DNA of 64,000 nucleotides from positions 186,001-250,000 of the forward strand of contig CAXXXQ010000001.1 in assembly GCA_963677355.2 (NCBI GenBank), written 5' to 3'. The notes beneath the pieces are model-generated. The model saw only the letters and a list, made by a program, of their open reading frames with translations. It did not search any database and was not told the origin of the DNA. Origin of the DNA: Thiomicrorhabdus sp963677355. Its GTDB lineage: Bacteria > Pseudomonadota > Gammaproteobacteria > Thiomicrospirales > Thiomicrospiraceae. Positions 25,577 through 35,484 of the stretch are shown here, one piece after another (the first letter of the stretch is position 1; every line of letters starts with the position of its first letter). Both the position numbers and the translations under genes were made by a program.

Positions 25577-27649
25577 TTAAAGTCGGGAAATATCGGCAAC
25601 CTGCAAGAACAATTGATAGATCTGATTCAATAATGCCAAACGGTTCTGCTTAACCGCTTCGTCATCAACCATAACCATAACTTCATCGAAGAAGCTGTCC
25701 ACCGCATCTTTGATCTTCGACAGTTCGGCAATCGCGGCAACATAGTCACGCCCGGCAATCTGTCGGCTAACGGTTTCACGCAACGCGTCCAGCTCATTCC
25801 AAAGATTGCGTTCCGCACCGTCGGTCAACAAGTCTGCATTAACCGTTTCGGCCAAATCACCGTCTACTTTTTTCAGGATGTTGTTGATACGTTTGTTCGC
25901 TGCGCTCAAGCTTTCCGCCGATTCCATCTGACTGAACTGCTGAACTGCATCGATTCGTTTAGCAAAGTCGATCGGATGTGCAGGACGACAAACGCGTACC
26001 GCCTCAAACTGTTCCGCAGACACGCCTTGATCAGCGTAGTAAGCACGCAGACGTCCGATAATAAAGTCATAGATATCATTGACCAAATTCTCGTCCGCTT
26101 TCACCGCCGGGTGCAATTCAAGACTGAATTGAATTAATAGACGAAGATCCAAATCCAAATCTTTCTCGATCATAATACGCAGCATACCCAAAGCGGCGCG
26201 ACGTAATGCAAACGGGTCCTTGTCTCCGGTCGGCACTTGGCCAATCCCGTAGATACCAGTGATGGTATCCAATTTATCGGCAATCGCCAGCGCTTGTGCG
26301 ACCCCGGAAGAAGGTAGCTCGTCCCCGGCAAAGCGAGGTTGATATTGCGCATCGATCGCATCGGACACATCGGCATTTTCGTTCTGCTCATAGGCGTAAT
26401 AACGTCCCATGACCCCTTGCAGATCAGGGAATTCGCCAACCATTTCCGACATTAAATCACACTTGGATAAACGCGCTGCTCTTTCGCAATCGCTTGCATC
26501 CACACCCAGCGGCTTACCGATTTTAACGGTTAGCGTTTCCAATCGCTCAACCTTGTCGAAAAGTGTACCCAGCTGCTGCTGGAATACCACAGTTTTCAAT
26601 CTAGGTAGAAAATCATCCAAAGGCTGCTTGCGATCTTGATCCCAGAAGAATTTAGCATCCGCCAGACGCGGACGAATGACACGTTCGTTACCGTACTTAA
26701 CCGAAGCCGGATTAGAACTTTCAATGTTACTGATGGTAATGAAGTTTGGCATCAACTTGCCTCCAGCATCCAACATGTGGAAATACTTCTGGTGGCCAGC
26801 CATCGCCGAAATCAATGCTTCCGAAGGCACCGCTAGGAAAGTCTGCTCAAATTCACCGACTACCGCATTCGGCCATTCGTTCAAAGCGGTCACTTCATCA
26901 AGAAGATCGGCATCGATCACAGCCGTTCCGCCAGCCTGCTGGGCAGCTTCAACCACTTGCTGCTGGATACGCTGGGCACGCTTTTCAAAATCAGCGATAA
27001 CATAACCTTCCGCCTCCAATTTAGCGGCATACTCTTCCGGTTGAGTAATGGTGATTTTCTGTGGCGCATGGAAACGGTGTCCTTGCGTGGTGTTAGCAGT
27101 CTGGTGACCGAGAATCGTTGCCGATACGACTTCTGAACCTAGTAGCATCAACGCCCAGTGAACCGGACGTACAAATTCGACATCCGAGCTACCCCAACGC
27201 ATACGTTTCGGGATCGGCAGTTTCGCTAAAGCCTGATTAACCACTTCCGGAAGCAGTTCTACAGCCGCTTGGCCTTTCTGTTCCAGGTTATAGCCCATCC
27301 AAACGCCTTTATCGGTTTCAATTTCAATCAGGTCTTCGACACCTACACCGCAACCGCGTGCAAATCCTTGTAAAGCTTTTGTGGCGTTACCGTCGGCATC
27401 AAATGCCGCTTTTTTGGCCGGGCCTCTACGCTCAACGGTTTTGTCGGCTTGCTGAGTTTGCGTCTCGGCAATCATAACGGCCAAACGACGCGGGGCAGCA
27501 TAGATAGTTACATCGCCATAAGCCAATTCAGCTTCTGACAAACCGTTCTCAATGCCTTCGGCAAATGCACCGGCCAACTTCTTCAGGGCTTTTGGAGGCA
27601 GTTCTTCGGTTCCGATTTCGACTAAAAATGTTTCAGTATTGGTGCTCAT
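25577..27649 (-). CDS. glyS: Glycyl-tRNA synthetase beta subunit
   Basis: Beta subunit of the bacterial alpha2beta2 glycyl-tRNA synthetase, which handles tRNA recognition and supports aminoacylation. The 690 residues match the family. The N-terminus TFLVEIGTEELPPKAL is diagnostic, followed by RRLAVMI, the RRGPAKKAAFD segment, MRWGSSDVEFVRPVHW and ITISNIESSNPASVKYGNERVIRPRLADAKFFW. Its start overlaps the glyQ stop by one base (TAATG), which indicates translational coupling. Confidence 0.97.
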   Translation of the reverse strand: MSTNTETFLVEIGTEELPPKALKKLAGAFAEGIENGLSEAELAYGDVTIYAAPRRLAVMIAETQTQQADKTVERRGPAKKAAFDADGNATKALQGFARGCGVGVEDLIEIETDKGVWMGYNLEQKGQAAVELLPEVVNQALAKLPIPKRMRWGSSDVEFVRPVHWALMLLGSEVVSATILGHQTANTTQGHRFHAPQKITITQPEEYAAKLEAEGYVIADFEKRAQRIQQQVVEAAQQAGGTAVIDADLLDEVTALNEWPNAVVGEFEQTFLAVPSEALISAMAGHQKYFHMLDAGGKLMPNFITISNIESSNPASVKYGNERVIRPRLADAKFFWDQDRKQPLDDFLPRLKTVVFQQQLGTLFDKVERLETLTVKIGKPLGVDASDCERAARLSKCDLMSEMVGEFPDLQGVMGRYYAYEQNENADVSDAIDAQYQPRFAGDELPSSGVAQALAIADKLDTITGIYGIGQVPTGDKDPFALRRAALGMLRIMIEKDLDLDLRLLIQFSLELHPAVKADENLVNDIYDFIIGRLRAYYADQGVSAEQFEAVRVCRPAHPIDFAKRIDAVQQFSQMESAESLSAANKRINNILKKVDGDLAETVNADLLTDGAERNLWNELDALRETVSRQIAGRDYVAAIAELSKIKDAVDSFFDEVMVMVDDEAVKQNRLALLNQIYQLFLQVADISRL

Positions 27650-28575
27650 TATTTAGCCTCCTGAGTGTTTTCTTTGACTAGCGGGAAACCTAAGGCTTCA
27701 CGCCCTTCATAATAGGCTTCGGCAATCTGGCGCGCCATGGTACGAACGCGACCGATAAAACGAGCACGCTCGGTAACCGAAATCGCGTGACGGGCATCCA
27801 GCAGGTTAAAGGAGTGAGAAGCCTTCAACACCATTTCATAGGCAGGCAGAGGCAATTTATCTTCAACCAATTTGGCGAACACTTCTTCGCACTCATCGAA
27901 AGTACGGAACAGCTTATCGGTATCGGCTTTCTCAAAGTTATATGCAGACATCTCGACTTCGTTCTGATGGAATACATCGCCGTAAGTCACTTTGCCTTCC
28001 GGGCCGTCTACCCAAACCAAGTCATACACGGAATCCACACCTTGCAAATACATGGCGATACGTTCCAAACCATAAGTGATCTCACCGGTAACCGGACGGC
28101 ATTCCAATCCACCGACCTGTTGGAAATAGGTAAACTGGGTAACTTCCATTCCGTTCATCCACACTTCCCAGCCCAGTCCCCAGGCACCCAAGGTCGGAGA
28201 TTCCCAGTTATCTTCTACAAAGCGGATGTCATGCTCTAGCGGGTCAACCCCCATCACGCGTAATGAATCAAGATATAGCTCCTGAATATTGTCCGGCGAA
28301 GGTTTTAACATGACCTGAAATTGGTAATAGTGCTGCAGACGGTTTGGGTTTTCACCGTAACGGCCGTCGGTCGGACGACGGCAAGGCTGAACATAAGCTG
28401 CTCGCCATGGCTCTGGTCCGATAGAACGTAGGAATGTTGATGGGTGGAAAGTCCCTGCCCCCATCTCATTATCGTAGGGCTGCATGACCACACAGCCCTG
28501 TTCTGCCCAATAGGCCTGTAGAGTCTGAATTAACCCCTGAAAGGTGCGAATATCTGTTGCTGCTTGTCCCGCCAC
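27649..28575 (-). CDS. glyQ: Glycyl-tRNA synthetase alpha subunit
   Basis: Catalytic alpha subunit of glycyl-tRNA synthetase, a class II enzyme that activates glycine. The 308 residues include the diagnostic TFQGLIQTLQAYWAEQGC, MGAGTFHPSTFLRSIGPEPW, YVQPCRRPTDGRYGENPNR and GLERIAMYLQG. It is the first gene of glyQS. The 180-base gap upstream separates it from the divergent tusA-like gene; no T-box or other leader was recognised. Confidence 0.97.
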   Translation of the reverse strand: MAGQAATDIRTFQGLIQTLQAYWAEQGCVVMQPYDNEMGAGTFHPSTFLRSIGPEPWRAAYVQPCRRPTDGRYGENPNRLQHYYQFQVMLKPSPDNIQELYLDSLRVMGVDPLEHDIRFVEDNWESPTLGAWGLGWEVWMNGMEVTQFTYFQQVGGLECRPVTGEITYGLERIAMYLQGVDSVYDLVWVDGPEGKVTYGDVFHQNEVEMSAYNFEKADTDKLFRTFDECEEVFAKLVEDKLPLPAYEMVLKASHSFNLLDARHAISVTERARFIGRVRTMARQIAEAYYEGREALGFPLVKENTQEAK

Positions 28576-28755
28576 AGTCTAAAACCTCTTTAAAAGAATT
28601 CGTTGAGTAATACCGCCATTTCAAACCTAATTAACTTGTAATTAACTTGATTAAAAGGCATCTGCTCATTTATGCTTGAAAAATCCGCCAATTATAACGT
28701 ATTTTGTTCGCTTTTAATGCGTCAAAAGCCATGTTTTTAAAGGAATTCAATCAGT

Positions 28756-29004
28756 ATGAGTCAATCCGCCAGCAACTCCCCGGTTTTAGTGAACGCAAAA
28801 GGCTTAAAATGCCCGATGCCGGTCATCAAATTACAGCAACAGGTTCGCAAAGGCCAAGCCGGAGAACAAATCAAGATCGCCTGCACCGATCCGGGCGCGG
28901 AGAAAGACATCGGCAGCTGGGTCAAAGTCAATAAACACCAGCTAATCGCTGTTGAGCCGACAGAGTACGGTTGCGACATTACCGTGCAGATCAAAGAAAG
29001 CTGA
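28756..29004 (+). CDS. tusA: TusA/SirA-family sulfur carrier protein
   Basis: An 82-residue sulfur-relay protein. The family signature GLKCPMPVIKLQQQVRKG holds the persulfide-carrying Cys19 in CPxP, and the second half (IACTDPGAEKDIGSWVKV) is also typical. AAAGGAATTC lies before the ATG. In sulfur-oxidising bacteria TusA proteins usually sit with rhodanese and dsrE genes; none is here, so this copy may act in tRNA thiolation or general sulfur transfer. The symbol is by family; which TusA paralogue it is cannot be decided. Confidence 0.88.
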   Translation: MSQSASNSPVLVNAKGLKCPMPVIKLQQQVRKGQAGEQIKIACTDPGAEKDIGSWVKVNKHQLIAVEPTEYGCDITVQIKES

Positions 29005-29139
29005 AATACCCTGCCCGTTTCGATACAAAATTCATGGTTTGGCAATAACTTGCCCTTACAACCGCCAGATGGAATGTTTATAATGTTCTTCAATTTAATA
29101 AACCTTTTATGAAGTTTATTCAAGAGAAGAAGGCTCGAC

Positions 29140-30426
29140 GTGACCAAACTTTCAAAACTCGCTTTAACCCTGATTACTGTAACTGCGGCCATCGGTGCCC
29201 TGCCGACCCAATCCATCGCCAACTTCCCGCTTGAAAAAACCACCTTACCGCTGCCGCCTTTAAGTCAAGACAATGACAACCAAGGAGCCGAAGCTGACGC
29301 CGATAGTACCGAGCAAAGCTGGCAGCCGCACAAAATCAAGATTGGTAGAAATGACTCATTGAGCACCGCGCTCGATAAGGCCAAGGTTTCTCCGCAGACC
29401 ACCTATCAAATCGGCCGACTCAAAAACAGTAACCTGCTAACCAACCTGAAAGTCGGCGACGAGCTAACCGTCTGGGTGGATAAAAATAGCAACCTGCAAA
29501 GAATTCTCTATCCGAAATCTAAAACTTTGGCTTACGAATTGGTAAAAACCGATAACGGTTACCATATTTCCGAAAAGAAACGTCCGGTAGAGATTCGAAC
29601 CGAAACCGCATTCGGCACCATTGAAGGCGCTTTTTATCCGGCAGCACAAAGAGCCGGCTTGAGCGCCCGAAGCATCATGAACCTGGCCGACATGTTTGCT
29701 TGGGATATCGACTTCGGCCGTGAACTACGTAGCGGCGACACCTTCAAAGTCATCTATGAGACCAAGTATCTCAACGGAGAATACATTGGTGACGGCAACA
29801 TTCTTGCCGCTCAAATCACCACCAACAATGGCACCGACCAACACAACGCTTTCGTGTTACGCAATAAAGAAGAAGTGATCGGTTACTACAACGAGAAAGG
29901 CCAAAATCTTAAAAAGGCTTTCCTGCGAGCACCGGTTGATTACGTCAGAATTACCTCAAAATTTAACCCTAGACGCTTTCACCCGGTCCTGAAAAAATGG
30001 CGCTCACACCGCGGCGTTGATTACGGCGGCCCGTTAAACACACCGATTCGAGCAACCGGTAACGGTAAAATCATTGCCCGCGGTTGGGGGAACGGTTACG
30101 GCCGCTATATCAAAATCCAACATGCAGGTAAATACATAACAGTGTATGGTCACTTAAACAAATTCGGCAAGTATAAGAAAGGCCAATTCGTTAAACAAGG
30201 CGACGTAATAGGCTATATGGGTAAAACCGGTTTGGCAACAGGCGTGCACTTGCATTACGAGTTCCGTATTAACAACAAACACGTGGACCCGCTTAAGGTT
30301 AAATTCCCTGCTGCCGGGCCGGTTCCCAAGAAGTACAAAACTGAATTCACGCAAAAAAGTAATTTCCTGCTGGCTCAACTGGATCGCATTGACAGCAGCA
30401 CGCAAATTGCACGGAGTTTCGAGTAG
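29140..30426 (+). CDS. M23 (LytM) murein endopeptidase
   Basis: A 428-residue secreted peptidoglycan hydrolase of the MepM/YebA type. It starts at a GTG with AGAGAAGAAGG just upstream; the N-terminus (to about SIANF) is a signal peptide or anchor. A LysM/OapA-like domain (KIKIGRNDSLSTALDKA, LKVGDELTVW) precedes the M23 domain. The zinc motifs are HRGVDYG and HLHYEFRI, with GHL (YGHLNKF) between them. It probably cuts cross-linked stem peptides during wall growth. It overlaps anmK by one base, so wall cleavage is coupled to recycling of anhydro-muropeptides. Confidence 0.92.
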   Translation: MTKLSKLALTLITVTAAIGALPTQSIANFPLEKTTLPLPPLSQDNDNQGAEADADSTEQSWQPHKIKIGRNDSLSTALDKAKVSPQTTYQIGRLKNSNLLTNLKVGDELTVWVDKNSNLQRILYPKSKTLAYELVKTDNGYHISEKKRPVEIRTETAFGTIEGAFYPAAQRAGLSARSIMNLADMFAWDIDFGRELRSGDTFKVIYETKYLNGEYIGDGNILAAQITTNNGTDQHNAFVLRNKEEVIGYYNEKGQNLKKAFLRAPVDYVRITSKFNPRRFHPVLKKWRSHRGVDYGGPLNTPIRATGNGKIIARGWGNGYGRYIKIQHAGKYITVYGHLNKFGKYKKGQFVKQGDVIGYMGKTGLATGVHLHYEFRINNKHVDPLKVKFPAAGPVPKKYKTEFTQKSNFLLAQLDRIDSSTQIARSFE

Positions 30427-31535
30427 TGGCTCCAAGCTACTTTATCGGCTTAATGTCTGGGACAAGTGCCGATGGAGTGGATGCCGCACTGGTTTCTATT
30501 CAGGAACAGCAAATTGAACTCATTTCTTTTCTGGAAACTCCACTGCCCTCCGACTTAAAAAACACCTTGATGGAACTGAACCGCAGCCAAACCATCCATC
30601 TGGAAAAGCTGTGCCTGCTGGAAAAAGAAATCGCCGAGCTGTTTGTGGCGGCCACTAAAACCCTGCTGGAAGCAAACAATCTGGCCGCTGAGCAAATCAC
30701 GGCCATCGGCAGTCACGGGCAGACCATTTACCACGCTCCGCAGATTCCCATGACCTTACAAATCGGCCACCCCGCTTTTATCGCCAAACAAAGTGAAATA
30801 ACTACCGTCGCCGACTTCCGAGTAGACGATATGGCGCTTGGCGGACAAGGCGCCCCTTTTGCACCGGCGTTTCATCAGCAGATATTTGCTACCGAACAAG
30901 CTTGTTTTGTTACCAATATCGGCGGCATCGCCAATATCAGCTATGTACCGGAAAACGGTTCCGAGCGAGCTATCCTAGGATGGGATACCGGTCCCGGCAA
31001 TGCATTGATGGATGATTTATGTCAGCACGCTTTCGACATGCCTTTTGACCGCGACGGCGACTTGGCCAGTCAAGGACAGGTTAATCCGATCTTATTGGAT
31101 AAACTTATTCAGCATCCGTACTTTTCTATGCCGCCCGCGAAAAGCACTGGCCGGGAAACCTTTAAGTTCGACTGGGTTCAAGAAATTGTCGGCAACGCAC
31201 AAATCGAGATCAATGAATTAGATTTGCTCGCCACCTTAGCCGAATTAACCGCCGTGACCATTGCCAGACAAATCAAATCGATTGCCCAGCAGAATGAACC
31301 GGTGTGGATTGTCGGCGGAGGCGCTTTCAACCCTTACTTAATCTCCAGAATTCAAACCCATCTATCCGGACATAAAGTCTGTTCCGCCTTAGACAAACAG
31401 ATCAACCCAAATGCAGTTGAAGCGATGATGTGTGCCTGGCTAGCACAGCAAAGAATAGCTGAAGTACCGGTCAAACTATCTGCAGTGACCGGAGCTTCTC
31501 GAGATGCCGTACTGGGTGGCATCTGGCATCCGTAA
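30426..31535 (+). CDS. anmK: Anhydro-N-acetylmuramic acid kinase
   Basis: Phosphorylates 1,6-anhydro-MurNAc to MurNAc-6-phosphate in peptidoglycan recycling. The 369 residues begin at a GTG overlapping the preceding stop codon: VAPSYFIGLMSGTSADGVDAALV, which holds the ATP-binding GTSxDG motif. Other family marks are GSHGQTIYHAP, ADFRVDDMALGGQGAPFAPAFH, NIGGIANISY, GWDTGPGNALMDD and IVGGGAFNPYL. It forms a two-gene unit with the M23 endopeptidase. Confidence 0.96.
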   Translation: MAPSYFIGLMSGTSADGVDAALVSIQEQQIELISFLETPLPSDLKNTLMELNRSQTIHLEKLCLLEKEIAELFVAATKTLLEANNLAAEQITAIGSHGQTIYHAPQIPMTLQIGHPAFIAKQSEITTVADFRVDDMALGGQGAPFAPAFHQQIFATEQACFVTNIGGIANISYVPENGSERAILGWDTGPGNALMDDLCQHAFDMPFDRDGDLASQGQVNPILLDKLIQHPYFSMPPAKSTGRETFKFDWVQEIVGNAQIEINELDLLATLAELTAVTIARQIKSIAQQNEPVWIVGGGAFNPYLISRIQTHLSGHKVCSALDKQINPNAVEAMMCAWLAQQRIAEVPVKLSAVTGASRDAVLGGIWHP

Positions 31536-31564
31536 TTTATTAAAACATCCATATAAATTCATAT

Positions 31565-31605
31565 AAAAAAAGCCCGGTCATTCAAACTGAACGAACCGAG
31601 CTTTT
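31565..31605. terminator. Bidirectional terminator between anmK and gltA
   Basis: AAAAAGCCCGGT and ACCGAGCTTTTT pair with one mismatch around a loop of about 14 bases and have A-runs and T-runs on either side, so the hairpin can end both convergent genes. Confidence 0.8.
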
Positions 31606-31626
31606 TCTTATCATTAATCAACAGGA

Positions 31627-32805
31627 TTAAAGTAGATCGTTTTCGCCTTTACCGCGCTGATCTACCGGAATATAGCAGGAAGTACCTGAACCCGCATAAA
31701 TCTGGGTTGGACGGAAGATCTTGTTGTTCTGCAGCTGTTCACGCCAGTGCGCCATCCAGCCTGCCGAACGGGCTACGGCAAAGATTGGCGTAAAGAGCCC
31801 CGGATCAAACCCCATCTCTTTATAGAGAATACCGGAATAGAAATCCACATTTGGATAGACACCCTTATGCGCCAATAATTCCAAACAGACCTTTTCAACT
31901 TCTTTGGCTGTTTCAAAGGCCTGGCTCAACTCTCCCGCATCCGATTTCTTAGCCAAAATGTCATCGGAAAGCTTTTGCAAAATTGATGCTCGTGGATCTT
32001 TAGTCTTATATTCACGGTGCCCCATTCCCCAAACGACTTTCTTTTGAGCTAGGCGTTCTTCAACATAAGCTCGAGCATTAGCCGGCTCACCAATCTCATC
32101 CAGCATTTCGATCACTTTCTGATTGGCTCCACCGTGCAGAGGCCCAGACAAAGAAGCGATGGCGGAAGCGATAACCGAACAAGGATTCGCTAAGGTCGAA
32201 CCGGTTACCATGGTCGTAAAAGTGGATGCATTGATGGTATGTTCGGAGTGCAGGATCAGAATCGCATCCAACAGTCGCGCCCAATCCGGATCCGGCTCTT
32301 CTCCGGTCAACATGTAGAGAAAGTTTTCCGCGTAATTAAGGTCTTTACGCGGCTCAATCGGATCGTAACCGTTACGCATATGCTCCCAATTCGCCACTAG
32401 CGTCGCCATGTGAGAGATGATTTTAATGGTTACATCGTTTACGTAATCCTGGTTTTCCGAAGCGCCTTTCATATATTCGGTACTCGGATAAAACGCGGCC
32501 AAACTGGCGACAACCACCTGCAACATGTGCATTGGGTGAGTGGTAGACGGCAGGTTCTTCATAATTTCGCGGATATTGTATTTAACACGACGATTTTCAC
32601 GCAGCAACAGATCAAAACGTTGCAACTCATCTTTGGTCGGCAAATGACCGAATAACAGCAATAGCGTGGTCTCTTCAAAGCTGGAAAATTCGGCTAATTC
32701 TTTAATATCGTAACCCCGATAAGTTAATAGCCCCTTTTGACCGTCGATATAAGAGATTTTTGACTCTGTCGCTGGCACCCCTGCCAAACCTGGAATGTAT
32801 TGCAT
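31627..32805 (-). CDS. gltA: Citrate synthase
   Basis: Condenses acetyl-CoA and oxaloacetate to citrate. The ATG at 32805 gives 392 residues starting MQYIPGLAGVPATESKISY and has AGGA seven bases upstream; an in-frame TTG 33 bases earlier lacks a site. Catalytic segments are present: LHSEHTINASTFT (His), SGPLHGGANQKVI (His), WGMGHREYKTKDPRA and NVDFYSGILYKEMGF (Asp). The length resembles the short type II-like or archaeal/Gram-positive dimeric enzymes rather than the long E. coli hexamer. 2-Methylcitrate synthase is a possible alternative, but no prp genes are near. Confidence 0.9.
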   Translation of the reverse strand: MQYIPGLAGVPATESKISYIDGQKGLLTYRGYDIKELAEFSSFEETTLLLLFGHLPTKDELQRFDLLLRENRRVKYNIREIMKNLPSTTHPMHMLQVVVASLAAFYPSTEYMKGASENQDYVNDVTIKIISHMATLVANWEHMRNGYDPIEPRKDLNYAENFLYMLTGEEPDPDWARLLDAILILHSEHTINASTFTTMVTGSTLANPCSVIASAIASLSGPLHGGANQKVIEMLDEIGEPANARAYVEERLAQKKVVWGMGHREYKTKDPRASILQKLSDDILAKKSDAGELSQAFETAKEVEKVCLELLAHKGVYPNVDFYSGILYKEMGFDPGLFTPIFAVARSAGWMAHWREQLQNNKIFRPTQIYAGSGTSCYIPVDQRGKGENDLL

Positions 32806-32893
32806 AATACTGTCCTGAAAACTGTCTTTATTAAACAACTCGCCCCGATAAATTGACCGGGGCGCTGATAAATGAATCTATTTTACGTGTCGA

Positions 32894-33235
32894 TTAAACA
32901 CTGAATGACGAACCGCAACCGCAGGTCGTGGTCGCGTTCGGATTTTCGATGACAAAACGTGCACCTTGTAAATCTTCCAAATAGTCGATTTTAGCGCCGA
33001 TCAGATACTGAAAACTCATCGAGTCAACCAATAGCGTTACTCCGCCTTTAGTGACAACCGTATCGTCTTCCGCCTGATTTTCATCAAATGTGAAACCGTA
33101 TGAGAAGCCAGAGCAACCGCCACCAGTAATATAAACCCGCAATTTCAAGTTCGGGTTGTTTTCATCTTCGATCAACCCGCTGACTTTTGCTGCCGCCGCT
33201 TCGGTAAAATCTAAAGGTTGTGGAATATCAGACAT
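32894..33235 (-). CDS. erpA: Iron-sulfur cluster insertion protein ErpA
   Basis: A-type Fe-S carrier that delivers clusters to apoproteins. The 113 residues hold the three conserved cysteines Cys41 (GGGCSGFSYGF), Cys105 and Cys107 (TTTCGCGSSF). The wording ITGGGCSGFSYGFTFDE and the FVIENPNA segment favour ErpA over IscA or SufA, as does the position outside an isc operon. AAGGAAACAG lies just before the ATG. Confidence 0.93.
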   Translation of the reverse strand: MSDIPQPLDFTEAAAAKVSGLIEDENNPNLKLRVYITGGGCSGFSYGFTFDENQAEDDTVVTKGGVTLLVDSMSFQYLIGAKIDYLEDLQGARFVIENPNATTTCGCGSSFSV

Positions 33236-33366
33236 ATCTGTTTCCTTATGTAATTATGATTTCAGGTTTAGCACCTGAACAATGTAGCCGATTCAAAATT
33301 ATATCAAAATTCAGCGCTTTGCTCTGCGCTGTTTTATGCAAGCCCTACCATCCAGAAACGAGCAGC

Positions 33367-34410
33367 TTAAGGCATCAGAGCGACTTGTGATAGACCGCTG
33401 TTTTCGGGCAATTCAAACAGGATATTCATATTCTGTACCGCTTGACCTGCCGCCCCCTTGACTAAGTTATCGATCACCGAAGTCACCACCACAAGATTAC
33501 CGTTTTGCGGACGGAAAACAGATAAACGACACATATTCGATCCCTTAGCCATCCGGGTTTCCGGCAAACTTCCAGCCGGCATCACATCAACGAAAAACTC
33601 GTCCGCATAGGTTTGTTCAAATAGCGCCTGCAACTGCTCTTGGGATAAATCCTCCTTCAGAGTTGCGTAGATAGTCGACTCCATACCTCTCACCATCGGT
33701 ACCAAGTGCGGCACAAAGGTCAGATCCACCTCTTCTCCAGCCATAATCTGTAGTTTGTCTTTCATCTCCGGCAAATGACGGTGACCGGCAACGCCGTACG
33801 CCTTGAAGCTTTCGCTCATCTCCGCACCCAACATCGCCACATTAGCCCCTTTACCGGCTCCGCTCACTCCGGATTTACCGTCGGCGATAATGCCTTTTAA
33901 CTCAATGGCATCCGCATCAATCAACGGTTTTAAAGCCAGCAAAATACTGGTCGGGTAACAGCCTGGATTAGCGACAATTTCTGCCTGCTTCACATTTTCG
34001 CGGAACAGCTCAGGCATCCCATAAGCAACCTTTTCCATCATCTGCGGGCAACTATGCTCAAAACCGTACCATTTTGCCCAGATATCCAGGTCGGTAATCC
34101 GGAAGTCTGCTGCTAAATCGATTACTTTGACGCCGGCAGAAGTCAGTTCTTCCGCCATACTCATAGCAACACCATGCGGCGTGGCAAAGAAAACCACATC
34201 ACACGCTCTCAAAACCTCAACATCAGGCTCGGAAAATGCCAAATCATAAAAACCTCGTAGATTCGGATACATCTCGTCGACACGCACCCCCGCTTCACTC
34301 CGTGAAGTAATCGCTTGCACTTGTGCTTCCGGGTGATTTGCCAACAATCTCAGCAACTCAACACCGGTATAACCTGTCCCACCTACAATTCCGACTTTTA
34401 TCTGTGACAT
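33367..34410 (-). CDS. argC: N-acetyl-gamma-glutamyl-phosphate reductase
   Basis: NADPH-dependent third step of arginine synthesis. The ATG at 34410 gives 347 residues starting MSQIKVGIVGGTGYTGVELL, the normal length, with AGAGAAAG upstream; an upstream TTG at 34440 is less likely. Motifs include the Rossmann GGTGYTG, TPHGVAM, the catalytic Cys in VANPGCYPTS, KSGVSGAGKG and the HRHLPEM segment. It is a single gene between erpA and msrP, with no other arg genes. Confidence 0.95.
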   Translation of the reverse strand: MSQIKVGIVGGTGYTGVELLRLLANHPEAQVQAITSRSEAGVRVDEMYPNLRGFYDLAFSEPDVEVLRACDVVFFATPHGVAMSMAEELTSAGVKVIDLAADFRITDLDIWAKWYGFEHSCPQMMEKVAYGMPELFRENVKQAEIVANPGCYPTSILLALKPLIDADAIELKGIIADGKSGVSGAGKGANVAMLGAEMSESFKAYGVAGHRHLPEMKDKLQIMAGEEVDLTFVPHLVPMVRGMESTIYATLKEDLSQEQLQALFEQTYADEFFVDVMPAGSLPETRMAKGSNMCRLSVFRPQNGNLVVVTSVIDNLVKGAAGQAVQNMNILFELPENSGLSQVALMP

Positions 34411-34577
34411 TTCTTTCTCTGTTAATTTGTTCATTTGCAAAAGCGTTATTTTACTAGTTAGTGGCTAGTTAATAAAATTTTTACCCTTAATCCGTTCTAA
34501 ATGTTAAAGATTTGAAAGTTTTTATCGTTCAAACGGTCTCATTTGATAACCTGTAACCAAATATGCCGGGGGATACC

Positions 34578-35477
34578 ATGAAGTTACAAGAAAAAGATGT
34601 CACCGATCCAAACCTCTATCTGAATCGCCGCCAGTTCATTCAGCAGATGACCGCTGCCGGATTGCTCGCCAGCCCTCTAGCCGCTTATGCACTGGACTTT
34701 AGCAAAAACCCGGACTACCAGCCGAAACTTAAGTTGACCGATCCGGAACACGCTTTACATTACAATAATTTCTACGAACTCGGCACCGACAAATCCGACC
34801 CGCCTCGGCACGCCCACCGCCTGATTACCGATGACTGGAAAGTAGAAGTGGAAGGTCTCTGCGCCAAGCCGCAAACTTTTGATATGGATGACCTGCTGGC
34901 GATTGAACAGGAAGAACGCATCTACCGCTTCCGCTGTGTCGAGGGCTGGTCAATGGTGGTACCCTGGATCGGTTTCCCGCTGGCAAAATTGTTGGCCAAA
35001 GTCGAACCGACCGGCAAAGCCCAGTATGTCGAATTCATTAGTATTGAAGATCGGAAAAATTTGCCCGGTCAACGTTACGACATTCTGGATTGGCCTTACA
35101 CCGAAGGACTCAGGATGGACGAAGCCATGCATCCGCTGACCTTGATGGCAACCGGAATCTACGGCGAAAAACTGCCTAACCAGAACGGCGCCCCGATACG
35201 CCTAGTCGTACCTTGGAAATACGGCTTTAAAAGCAGCAAATCCATTGTCAAAATCCGTTTGGTTGAGAAACAGCCAATCAGCAGCTGGATGCAAGCCACC
35301 CCTTCCGAATATGGTTTTTATTCCAATGTTAATCCGAATGTCCCGCACCGCAGATGGTCGCAAGCCAAGGAACGCCCGCTAGGTTCGTTTTTCAAAAAGG
35401 AGACCTTAATGTTTAACGGCTATGCCGATGAGGTGGCCCACCTCTACCGAGGCATGGATTTAAAAAAGTTTTTCTGA
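34578..35477 (+). CDS. msrP: Protein-methionine-sulfoxide reductase catalytic subunit MsrP
   Basis: Periplasmic molybdenum-cofactor enzyme (YedY) that repairs oxidised methionines with electrons from MsrQ. The ATG at 34578 is chosen for the strong GGGGGA site eight bases upstream; an ATG at 34563 overlaps that site. The 299 residues open with a Tat signal (NRRQFIQQMTAAGLLASPLAAYA). The Mo-ligand Cys is in RCVEGWSMVVPW, and the domain continues through PLTLMATGIYGE and VPWKYGFKSSKSI. msrQ follows after seven bases. It fits the copper-stress and oxidant theme of the window. Confidence 0.96.
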   Translation: MKLQEKDVTDPNLYLNRRQFIQQMTAAGLLASPLAAYALDFSKNPDYQPKLKLTDPEHALHYNNFYELGTDKSDPPRHAHRLITDDWKVEVEGLCAKPQTFDMDDLLAIEQEERIYRFRCVEGWSMVVPWIGFPLAKLLAKVEPTGKAQYVEFISIEDRKNLPGQRYDILDWPYTEGLRMDEAMHPLTLMATGIYGEKLPNQNGAPIRLVVPWKYGFKSSKSIVKIRLVEKQPISSWMQATPSEYGFYSNVNPNVPHRRWSQAKERPLGSFFKKETLMFNGYADEVAHLYRGMDLKKFF

Positions 35478-35484
35478 CCACACC